Shown: positions 1 through 5,140 of the stretch, piece by piece
Layout of the letters: every line of letters begins with the position of its first letter
Numbering within the stretch: the stretch's first letter is position 1
NCBI GenBank assembly: GCA_934526125.1
Contig: CAKSZU010000092.1
Coordinates: 1-6,853 of the forward strand
Length of the DNA: 6,853 nt
Source of the DNA: an uncultured Faecalibacterium sp.
GTDB lineage: Bacteria > Bacillota > Clostridia > Oscillospirales > Ruminococcaceae
Direction of reading: 5' to 3'
Position numbers and translations under genes: made by a program
The notes under the pieces: generated by a model
Told to the model about the DNA's origin: nothing
Seen by the model: the letters and a program-made list of their open reading frames with translations, nothing else
Databases searched by the model: none

Positions 1-1241
1 GCCAGTGCGCCGTGGCCGATCTCGCGGCGGCCGGGGCTGCGGGGTGCGCGGGCCTCGCCGACGGAGTACGGCGGGAAGTTGTAGTGATGGATGTAGCGCT
101 TGGTCTGCTCGTCGGTCAGGTCGTCCATCAGCTGGTTGTCCTTGGTGCCGCCCAGGGTGCAGGTAGTCAGCACCTGGGTCTGACCGCGGGTGAACATACC
201 GGAACCGTGGACCCGGGGCAGGATGCCCACTTCGGCAGCCAGCGGACGGATCTCGTTGATGCCGCGGCCGTCCACGCGCTTGCCCTCATCCAGCAGCCAG
301 CGGCGGACCACATACTTCTGCATCTTGTAGCTGACAAGGTCGAGATCGGCCTCCGACAGGTCGGGGTACTCGGCAGCGATCTTGTCCATGATGGGCAGCA
401 GAGCCGCATCCCGGACGTTCTTGTCGTCGGTGTCCATGGCAGCTTTGAAGTCGTCCAGATACTTGTTCTGGATGGCATGGAACACGTCCATATCCAAACC
501 CACGACCTGGAAGTCGATCTTCGGCTTGCCGCGCTCGGCCACGATCTGGTTGATGAAGGTGATGGTCTTCTTGATTTCCACGTGAGCGACCTTGATGGCG
601 TTCAGCATGGTATCCTCATCCACCTCGTTGGCACCGGCCTCGATCATGACGATCTTGTCCATGGTGGCGGCAACGGTCAGGGCCAGGTCGCTCTTCTTCC
701 GCTGCTCCTGGGTGGGGTTCAGGACGATCTCGCCGTCCACCAGACCCACCTGCACACCGCCGATGGGGCCCTTCCAGGGGATATCGGACACGGCAGTGAC
801 CAGGGATGCACCGATCATACCGGCGATCTCAGGGCTGCAGTCCGGGTCCAGGCTCATGACGGTCATGGTGATGCAGACATCGTTGCGCATCTCTTTGGGG
901 AACAGCGGGCGCATGGGACGGTCCACCACGCGGCTGGTGAGGATGGCGCGCTCGCCGGGGCGGCCCTCACGGCGCATGAAGCTGCCGGGGATGCGGCCTG
1001 CGGCGTAGAGCTTTTCCTCATACTCCACGTTCAGGGGGAAGAAGTCCACGCCTTCGCGGGGCTTGGGGCTCATGACCACGTTGCACAGCACACAGGTCTC
1101 GCCGTAGCGGATCAGGGCGCTTGCATTGGACAGACCGCACATCTTGCCCATTTCCACCTTGAACGGACGGCCAGCCAGCGTAGTCTCGTAGACCTTGAAG
1201 TTGTCAAAGGTCTCTTTGCGGGAACCAAATTCGATAGCCAT
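1..1241 (-). CDS. pnp: Polyribonucleotide nucleotidyltransferase (PNPase), 3' end outside window
   Basis: PNPase is a trimeric 3'-5' exoribonuclease that phosphorolyses RNA to nucleoside diphosphates and acts in cytoplasmic mRNA decay. The window shows the first 413 codons of a protein usually about 700 residues long. The first RNase PH-like domain carries KLYAAGRIPGSF (77-88) and a following run ending DRPMRPLFP (107-115). An all-helical linker covers roughly 215-310. The second RNase PH domain begins near KRVDGRG (321-327) and shows FTRGQTQ (350-356), NFPPYSVGE (388-396) and the phosphate-site motif GRREIGHG (404-411), where the window ends. The catalytic aspartates, KH and S1 domains lie beyond the left edge. 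The start ATG (1239-1241) has an AAAGGAGG site at 1251-1258, 9 nt upstream. The gene starts 216 nt after the rpsO stop, behind a terminator, so it probably has its own promoter as well as receiving read-through. No frameshift or missing motif is seen in the visible part. Confidence 0.98.
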   Translation of the reverse strand, partial: MAIEFGSRKETFDNFKVYETTLAGRPFKVEMGKMCGLSNASALIRYGETCVLCNVVMSPKPREGVDFFPLNVEYEEKLYAAGRIPGSFMRREGRPGERAILTSRVVDRPMRPLFPKEMRNDVCITMTVMSLDPDCSPEIAGMIGASLVTAVSDIPWKGPIGGVQVGLVDGEIVLNPTQEQRKKSDLALTVAATMDKIVMIEAGANEVDEDTMLNAIKVAHVEIKKTITFINQIVAERGKPKIDFQVVGLDMDVFHAIQNKYLDDFKAAMDTDDKNVRDAALLPIMDKIAAEYPDLSEADLDLVSYKMQKYVVRRWLLDEGKRVDGRGINEIRPLAAEVGILPRVHGSGMFTRGQTQVLTTCTLGGTKDNQLMDDLTDEQTKRYIHHYNFPPYSVGEARAPRSPGRREIGHGAL

Positions 1242-1412
1242 TTGGTTTTGCCTCCTTTGTCCTTTTAGGGGTAGTATATCTTCCAAAAGGCAGCGGCCAG
1301 CGCATCATAGCAATAAATCCAGCGTCCCTGCCCCGCCGGCCATACCATGGGGCACAGGCGCTCGATTTACTGCTGCAACGCGCAGCAGCGGCCTGTTGTT
1401 CCTCAAAAAGAG
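1242..1412 (-). promoter_or_regulatory. pnp upstream spacer and possible structured leader
   Basis: This spacer between the rpsO terminator and pnp holds no convincing gene. On the minus strand it contains a perfect 7-bp hairpin (arms 1382-1388 and 1370-1376, loop of 5 nt) and a second 6-bp stem TGCCCC/GGGGCA (arms 1349-1354 and 1329-1334, loop 14 nt). Neither is followed by a U-tract, so they do not look like terminators. In enterobacteria the pnp leader folds into an RNase III-cleaved stem used for autoregulation, and these hairpins could play a comparable role. That is an inference from position only. If the candidate promoter at 1304-1312 is the real one, only transcripts reading through from rpsO would carry them. 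Confidence 0.35.
1304..1312 (-). promoter_or_regulatory. Candidate extended -10 promoter for pnp
   Basis: The minus strand reads TGCTATGAT here, which matches a TGn extended -10 element followed by TATGAT (5 of 6 to TATAAT). No good -35 hexamer lies 16-18 bp upstream, as expected for an extended -10 promoter but also for a chance match. It would start transcripts near 1297, giving a leader of about 55 nt. A second -10-like hexamer, TATACT at 1273-1278, has neither a TGn nor a -35 box. Placement between the rpsO terminator and pnp makes a promoter here plausible. Confidence 0.4.
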
Positions 1413-1450
1413 CAAAGGGCAGGCACCACAGTTGCGGTACCTGCCCTCTG
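1405..1450 (-). terminator. Intrinsic terminator after rpsO
   Basis: Read on the minus strand, a 15-bp stem forms between 1436-1450 and 1413-1427 with only G-U wobbles as imperfections. Its core is AGGGCAGG pairing with CCTGCCCT, and the loop is at most 8 nt. Further G-U and C-G pairs inside could shorten it to AACU. It is followed by UUUGCUC and then a run of five U at 1405-1409. The stem begins 7 nt past the rpsO stop codon. The long GC-rich stem and U-tract make a strong Rho-independent terminator, separating rpsO from pnp. Confidence 0.85.
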
Positions 1451-1457
1451 TTTTCTA

Positions 1458-1712
1458 TTACTTACGCAGACCCAGAGTTGCGATCAGAGCACGGTAACGC
1501 TCAATGTCCTTCTTCTGGAGGTAGGCCAGCAGATTGCGGCGACGGCCAACCATCTTCATCAGGCCACGACGGCTGTGGTGATCGTTCGGGTTCTTCTTCA
1601 GGTGCTCGTTCAGCTCGTTGATGTGAGCGGTCAGCAGAGCGACCTGGACTTCGGGAGAGCCAGTGTCCTTCTCGGTCAGAGCGACTTTGGCCATAATTTC
1701 CTGCTTGTTCAT
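1458..1712 (-). CDS. rpsO: 30S ribosomal protein S15
   Basis: S15 is a primary 16S rRNA-binding protein of the small subunit. It binds the three-way junction of helices 20-22 in the central domain and nucleates platform assembly. The 84-residue protein carries the family signature DTGSPEVQ (16-23) and the RNA-binding segment DHHSRRGL (44-51) followed by a basic stretch MVGRRRN, and it ends in GLRK. The usual length is 88-89, and the shortening is entirely at the N-terminal helix before DTGSPEVQ. No longer start is possible, because two in-frame TAA codons lie a few codons upstream of ATG 1710-1712. The ribosome-binding site AAAGAGGT (1722-1729) is 9 nt from the start. The gene has its own promoter, a structured leader with a sequence able to mask this site, and its own terminator, so it can be expressed as a single-gene unit within the operon. 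S15 commonly represses its own translation through its leader. Confidence 0.98.
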   Translation of the reverse strand: MNKQEIMAKVALTEKDTGSPEVQVALLTAHINELNEHLKKNPNDHHSRRGLMKMVGRRRNLLAYLQKKDIERYRALIATLGLRK

Positions 1713-1812
1713 AGTAACAGTACCTCTTTATTAAAATTTATTTGCCGTCGGCACAGCAGCGGGAAAACGGTACTCCCGGATGGGCATACTCCCAGCCCCG
1801 TGCCGCGGTAAC
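1713..1812 (-). promoter_or_regulatory. rpsO 5' leader: candidate S15-binding three-way junction
   Basis: From the predicted transcript start near 1812 to the rpsO start is about 100 nt. Complementary segments on the minus strand build three helices. P1 pairs CCGCGGCAC (1800-1808) with GTGCCGACGG (1745-1754), 9 bp with one bulged A. P2 pairs TGGG (1791-1794) with CCCA (1781-1784), with GGGC/GCCC (1795-1798 with 1782-1785) as an alternative. P3 pairs CGGGA (1774-1778) with TCCCG (1760-1764) around a 9-nt loop. P1 encloses P2 and P3, giving a three-way junction, the type of shape that S15 recognises in 16S rRNA and in several known rpsO leaders. The folding is hand-derived, and the P2 stem is short. 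Confidence 0.5.
1719..1774 (-). promoter_or_regulatory. Anti-Shine-Dalgarno pairing in the rpsO leader
   Basis: The segment AGTACCGTTTT (1764-1774), which forms the loop and flank of leader hairpin P3, is complementary to AAAGAGGTACT (1719-1729), which contains the whole rpsO ribosome-binding site. The match is nine Watson-Crick pairs, one G-U and one mismatch, with an uninterrupted 6-bp core AGTACC/GGTACT. The core uses mostly loop bases of P3 and could therefore form a pseudoknot, while the full pairing would open P3. Either would block ribosome entry. This suggests a translational switch, probably S15-responsive. The pairing is seen in the sequence; the switching is inferred. Confidence 0.5.
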
Positions 1813-1818
1813 ATGGCT

Positions 1819-1847
1819 AGTATAACAGAACTGCGCTGAAAAAGCAA
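1819..1847 (-). promoter_or_regulatory. Sigma-A-type promoter for rpsO
   Basis: On the minus strand, TTGCTT (1842-1847) is followed after exactly 17 bp by TATACT (1819-1824). TGT immediately precedes the -10 hexamer (1825-1827), giving an extended -10 element. The -10 matches TATAAT at five of six positions, while the -35 keeps only the TTG. Transcription would begin close to 1812. The promoter sits in the only A/T-rich gap of the operon, directly upstream of rpsO. This supports independent, probably strong expression of the ribosomal protein gene. Confidence 0.75.
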
Positions 1848-1871
1848 GAAAAAATTTTACGCTTTTTCTTG
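1838..1871 (-). terminator. A/U-rich inverted repeat after ribF, possible weak terminator
   Basis: On the minus strand CAAGAAAAA (1863-1871) can pair with TTTTTCTTG (1845-1853), a 9-bp stem with a 9-nt loop. It is followed by five U (1839-1843). The stem starts 26 nt after the ribF stop. It has only two G-C pairs, so it would be a weak terminator. An overlapping, mutually exclusive inverted repeat, GAAAAAGC/GCTTTTTC (1861-1868 with 1838-1845), is also present. The left part coincides with the -35 region of the rpsO promoter. Confidence 0.45.
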
Positions 1872-1897
1872 TGCATTCTGCCAGTTCCGCCGATCCC

Positions 1898-2815
1898 TCA
1901 GCGGGCGAAATATTCCTGTGCCCGGCGGGCTGCATGGTCGATGCAGGCCCGCAGCTGGTCCAGGGTATCAAACTTTTTGCTGGGGCTCAGGTAGGCGTGA
2001 AACTCCACCACCGGGTCGGTACCATACAGATCCCCGGAAAAGCCCGGGATGAAGGTCTCGCAGGTCACTTTGCTCTCGTCCGAATTAACGGTGGGCCGGG
2101 TCCCCAGACCGGTGGCCGAGGGGTACCAGGTATCACCGATCCGGGTGCGAGTGATATAGATGCCGTAGCGGGGCATCTGGAAGCCCGCCGGGTAGATCTG
2201 GTTGATGGTGGGCACACCCAGCGTACGGCCCAGCCCGGCTCCGTGCTGCACGGCGAACCGGATGGCGTAGGGCATCCCCAGCATGGCGTTGGCCGCCGGG
2301 ATATCCCCGCCTTCCAGCGCCATGCGGATGCGGGTGGAGGAGACGGGCTTTTCCTCAAACTGCGCCATGGGCACCACCACCACTTCCACGCCCAGCGGGG
2401 CGCAGAGCTTTTTCAGCAGCTCCGGCGTCCCGGCGGCCTTGGCCCCGAAGGTGAAGTTCTCGCCGCAGAACAGGGCCTTTGCCCGACAGTCCTGCACGAT
2501 GCCGTACACGAACTGCTCCGGGGACATGGCGCGGATCTCCTCAAACTCGGGGCAGAGGTAATACTCCACCCCGAGACTTGCGATCAGGGCATGCTTGTCC
2601 TCGGTGGAGAGCAGGCGGCGGCCCTTCATTTTGCTGTCAACAGGCAGCTTGAAGGTGAACACCGCCGGGGCAGCGCCGTGGGCCTTTGCCCACTCCACTG
2701 CTCCCTCAATGACGGCACGGTGGCCGATGTGGATGCCATCGAAGTAGCCCATGGCAACAGCAGTGCCGCCCTCATGTTCCAGCGCCAGCGGCGAAAGAGA
2801 TGAAACGATTTGCAT
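1898..2815 (-). CDS. ribF: Bifunctional riboflavin kinase / FAD synthetase
   Basis: This cytoplasmic enzyme phosphorylates riboflavin to FMN and then adenylylates FMN to FAD. The 305-residue protein has the usual length and both domains. The N-terminal FAD synthetase (nucleotidyltransferase) domain has GYFDGIHIGH (23-32, the HxGH-type nucleotide site), GENFTFG (118-124) and SSTRIR (159-164). The C-terminal flavokinase domain shows GRTLGVPTIN (196-205, with the PTxN motif), YGIY (217-220), a glutamate at 253 in the position of the catalytic base, and GDLYG (261-265). The start at ATG 2813-2815 is chosen because the protein family begins here and an AAGGAA site lies 10 nt upstream. The frame stays open for another 73 codons, but that extension lies antiparallel to nothing useful: it overlaps truB in another frame. 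The truB stop is 28 nt upstream with no terminator between, so the two are co-transcribed. In many Firmicutes ribF holds this same position before rpsO. Confidence 0.97.
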   Translation of the reverse strand: MQIVSSLSPLALEHEGGTAVAMGYFDGIHIGHRAVIEGAVEWAKAHGAAPAVFTFKLPVDSKMKGRRLLSTEDKHALIASLGVEYYLCPEFEEIRAMSPEQFVYGIVQDCRAKALFCGENFTFGAKAAGTPELLKKLCAPLGVEVVVVPMAQFEEKPVSSTRIRMALEGGDIPAANAMLGMPYAIRFAVQHGAGLGRTLGVPTINQIYPAGFQMPRYGIYITRTRIGDTWYPSATGLGTRPTVNSDESKVTCETFIPGFSGDLYGTDPVVEFHAYLSPSKKFDTLDQLRACIDHAARRAQEYFAR

Positions 2816-2843
2816 TGGTATTCCGTTCCTTAACAAAATTGAA

Positions 2844-3731
2844 TCAGGTGCGCTCCACAAAGAGCTTTTCCACTTTGAGTACGCCCCCGGTGATGTTGGC
2901 CAGACCCAGGAACTGCCCGGCGGCATTCCGCACCCGGTAGCGCCCGTCTGCCGCGGGATAGCGGCTGGTGGGGCACCCGTTGTACAGGTGCTGTTCCACC
3001 CACGGCTCCACTTCCAGCAGCGGCAGGGAAGCAAACACGCTCTCCACCGGCAGCATCAGCGCCTGCAGGGCCTCGGGCCCCGCCTCCTTTGCCGCCTGGA
3101 TCTCCTCGAGGGTGTGGGCGCTTGCTTCGGTGTAGACCCCGGCCGCCGTGCGGCGCAGAGCGCTCATGGTGCCGGCCTGTCCCATGGCCGCAGCGATTTC
3201 CTCCAGCAGGACCCGGATATAGGTTCCCTTGGAGCATTTCACGGTCAGGGCATACTCGTTTTCGGCCGGGCTGCCCTCGTAGTCGATGCGCAGGATCTCA
3301 ATGGGGCGGGGCTTCCGCTCCACGGTGACCCCCTCCCGGGCCAGCTTGTACAGGGGCTGGCCGTTGATCTTGACCGCCGAATACATGGGCGGCGTCTGCA
3401 TCTGCGGGCCGACAAACCGGGGCAGCACTTCCAGCAGTTCCTTCTCTCCCGCCGTCACCGGGACAGTTTCCAGCACCGTGCCGGTGATATCGCCGGTATC
3501 GGTGCGGGCCCCCAGCTTCAGGACGGCGCGGTAGGTCTTGGTGTGGTCCAGCTGAAGGTCCACGGCCTTGCTGGCCCCGCCGCAGAACACCGGCAGCACA
3601 CCGGTGGCCATGGGGTCCAGCGTCCCGCTGTGGCCCAGCTTCCGGGTGCCCAGAATGCCCCGGAGCTTGGCGATGACGTCGAAGCTGGTCCAGTCCGTGG
3701 GCTTGTCCACGATGAGAATGCCCTGCATCAT
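2844..3731 (-). CDS. truB: tRNA pseudouridine(55) synthase TruB
   Basis: TruB isomerises uridine 55 in the T-loop of tRNAs to pseudouridine and also helps tRNA folding. The 295-residue protein is of normal length. It has the catalytic motif GHSGTLDP (33-40) with the nucleophilic aspartate at 39, KTYRA (65-69) with the conserved tyrosine, RTDTGD (76-81), YSAVKINGQPLY (117-128) and the segment KCSKGTYIR (165-173). A C-terminal PUA-like region covers about 235-295. The gene overlaps the DHH gene by ATGA (stop at 3728-3730, start at 3729-3731), so translation is likely coupled. A second ATG follows immediately (3726-3728), giving MMQG; either could be used. In the operon TruB accompanies the ribosome maturation factor RbfA, as is common across bacteria. 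Confidence 0.98.
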   Translation of the reverse strand: MMQGILIVDKPTDWTSFDVIAKLRGILGTRKLGHSGTLDPMATGVLPVFCGGASKAVDLQLDHTKTYRAVLKLGARTDTGDITGTVLETVPVTAGEKELLEVLPRFVGPQMQTPPMYSAVKINGQPLYKLAREGVTVERKPRPIEILRIDYEGSPAENEYALTVKCSKGTYIRVLLEEIAAAMGQAGTMSALRRTAAGVYTEASAHTLEEIQAAKEAGPEALQALMLPVESVFASLPLLEVEPWVEQHLYNGCPTSRYPAADGRYRVRNAAGQFLGLANITGGVLKVEKLFVERT

Positions 3732-3742
3732 GCGTCCTCCCC
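3726..3742 (-). promoter_or_regulatory. truB ribosome-binding site with tandem ATG and ATGA overlap
   Basis: GGAGGA (3735-3740) lies inside the last codons of the DHH gene. It is 3 nt from the first ATG (3729-3731) and 6 nt from the second (3726-3728). Spacing favours the second start, while the first gives the classical 4-nt ATGA stop-start overlap. Reinitiation by ribosomes finishing the upstream gene would work with either. The two choices differ by one methionine only. Confidence 0.6.
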
Positions 3743-4717
3743 GGCTGCGTTCAGCTCTGCTTCCACCTCAGCCAGGATCGCGCTCTTGGCGTTGTCCAGA
3801 TTGCCCAGCAGCTCACAGCCTGCGGCGCGGCTATGGCCGCCGCCGCCCAGACGCCGGGCGATGGCGCAGGCGTCCACGCCCTTTGCGGTGCGGACACTGA
3901 TCCGGTAGCTGCCGCCGGGCTGCTGGCGGAGGGTCAGGCCGACCTTCACGCCCTCGATGCTGATGGGCAGGCCGGTCAGCTCTTCCAGATCCGCCGGGTC
4001 CACCCGGCTCTGCTCAATCTCATCCCGTGTCAGGTAGATCAGGGCGCAGCGGCCGTCCAGATGATATTCCAGATGGTTCCGGGCGATCCGCTCGGCCTCC
4101 ATCCGCTCCCGGGGCTTGGTGTCGAAGAGCAGGGTGTTCAGCTCCTCCACATGGGCCCCGGCCTCCATCAGCTTTGCCGCCACGATGTGGGTGTTGGCCG
4201 TGGTGGACGAGAACTTGAAGCAGCCGGTGTCCGTGGACAGGCCGGTGTACAGGCAGTCGGCGATGTGGGGGGTGATCTCCACGCCCATGGCGCAGATCAC
4301 CTCATACAGCAGCTCCGCTGCCGCAGCGGCACCGCCGTCCAGCAGGGTGAACTCGGCATAGCCGCTGTTCCCTGCATGGTGGTCGATGCACAGATCCACA
4401 TGGCGGGTGTACTGGGGCACCCCGCCGCCCTCGCCGAACAGCTGGACGCTGGCAACGTCCACAGCCACCACGATGCCGGGTTCAAACTCGCCCTTGAACA
4501 GGCGGGGATTGGTAAATGCATACCGGCTGGGGATCGGGTCCGAGCAGAGCACCGCCGCCCGCTTTTCCAGCGCGGTCAGCGCATAATAAAGGGCGCTGCC
4601 GCAGCCGACCGTATCGCCGTCCGGGTTTTTGTGGCACAGAATCAAAATGTCATCCGCAGCGAGAAGCTTTTCCGCCATCTGCTGCACATTCAGTTGTTCT
4701 GTCATCCCATGATCCAT
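3728..4717 (-). CDS. nrnA: DHH/DHHA1 phosphoesterase, NrnA-type oligoribonuclease / pAp phosphatase
   Basis: Members of this family are Mn-dependent cytoplasmic enzymes. NrnA degrades short RNA oligonucleotides and dephosphorylates pAp; relatives cleave c-di-AMP or pApA. The 329-residue protein shows the DHH-domain motifs in order: HKNPDGD (29-35, metal ligands H29, D33, D35), VAVDVAS (84-90, D87), DHH (112-114) and STDTG (161-165, D163). The C-terminal DHHA1 substrate domain carries GGGGHSRAAG (291-300). There is no membrane segment or GGDEF-like region, which argues against a GdpP-type enzyme. Start choice is uncertain. ATG 4715-4717 directly abuts AAAGG with almost no spacing, whereas an in-frame ATG at 4703-4705 (Met5) is 11 nt from AAGGA. 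Family members begin close to either. It lies 18 nt after rbfA and overlaps truB. Exact substrate (nanoRNA, pAp or a cyclic dinucleotide product) cannot be told from sequence. Confidence 0.9.
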   Translation of the reverse strand: MDHGMTEQLNVQQMAEKLLAADDILILCHKNPDGDTVGCGSALYYALTALEKRAAVLCSDPIPSRYAFTNPRLFKGEFEPGIVVAVDVASVQLFGEGGGVPQYTRHVDLCIDHHAGNSGYAEFTLLDGGAAAAAELLYEVICAMGVEITPHIADCLYTGLSTDTGCFKFSSTTANTHIVAAKLMEAGAHVEELNTLLFDTKPRERMEAERIARNHLEYHLDGRCALIYLTRDEIEQSRVDPADLEELTGLPISIEGVKVGLTLRQQPGGSYRISVRTAKGVDACAIARRLGGGGHSRAAGCELLGNLDNAKSAILAEVEAELNAAGEDA

Positions 4718-4735
4718 CCTTTCCGCAGGGCTGGG

Positions 4736-5125
4736 TTATTCCTCGGTCTCGTCCGGCTGGCTGGTCTCCTCAGCGTCGCCGTTCACATTCAGCGTGCGGA
4801 GCAGCTCATTGATGTGGGCTGCATAGGCGGCACCGTCGTCCTCCACAAAGATGAAGCGGGGTGCCTTGCGGATGTGCATCTTCTTGCTGACCTCGGTGCG
4901 CACATGACCGGAGGCCCGGTTCAGTGCCTCGATGGCGGGCTTGGGGCCGTCCTCGCGGCCCATCACGCTCACATACACCTTGGCGACGTCCAGATCCGGC
5001 GTCACATCCAGCCGGGTGACCGTCAGCAGACCGCCCTCCAGACGGGGGTCCTTCAGCCGCCCGATGATGGCGATGAGTTCACGCTTCATATCCTGCGCCA
5101 GGCGGCCCATATTCTTCTGAGACAT
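4736..5125 (-). CDS. rbfA: Ribosome-binding factor A
   Basis: RbfA is a small KH-type protein that binds the immature 30S subunit near the 5' end of 16S rRNA and is needed for its late maturation and for cold adaptation. The 129-residue product has the family pattern: KDPRL (25-29), VTRLDVTPDLDVAKVYVSV (36-54), the ASG of the interrupted KH helices (71-73), and IRKAPRFIFVEDD (85-97) near the end of the fold. An acidic tail (about 115-129, rich in Glu and Asp) follows the domain. Such tails vary among homologues. The start ATG (5123-5125) has AAAGGAG (5131-5137) 5 nt upstream. It begins 15 nt after the infB stop, in the classical infB-rbfA order, so it is co-transcribed with IF2. Confidence 0.96.
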   Translation of the reverse strand: MSQKNMGRLAQDMKRELIAIIGRLKDPRLEGGLLTVTRLDVTPDLDVAKVYVSVMGREDGPKPAIEALNRASGHVRTEVSKKMHIRKAPRFIFVEDDGAAYAAHINELLRTLNVNGDAEETSQPDETEE

Positions 5126-5140
5126 AGTTTCTCCTTTGTC

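Noticed and set aside
12..1268. A 418-codon open frame on the plus strand
   Set aside because: It is exactly antisense to pnp, has no recognisable domain, and results from the codon bias of a GC-rich gene.
1731..1814. A 27-codon open frame in the rpsO leader, in frame with rpsO and ended by TAA
   Set aside because: Its ATG falls at the predicted transcription start, so it has no ribosome-binding site and may not even be fully transcribed. The stem structures explain the leader better.
1738..1971. A 77-codon minus-strand open frame across the ribF-rpsO gap
   Set aside because: It overlaps the end of ribF in another frame and then spans the terminator-like repeat, promoter and leader. There is no family resemblance.
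1871..2803. A 310-codon plus-strand open frame
   Set aside because: It is antisense to ribF, composed of low-complexity Gly, His, Arg and Ala-rich sequence with no family resemblance.
2816..3034. 73-codon N-terminal extension of ribF
   Set aside because: It overlaps truB in another frame, does not resemble any RibF sequence, and the internal ATG at 2813-2815 has a ribosome-binding site and gives the normal length.
2751..3908. A 385-codon plus-strand open frame
   Set aside because: It lies across truB and the ends of ribF and the DHH gene on the opposite strand, all of which are clear genes. It has no recognisable motif.
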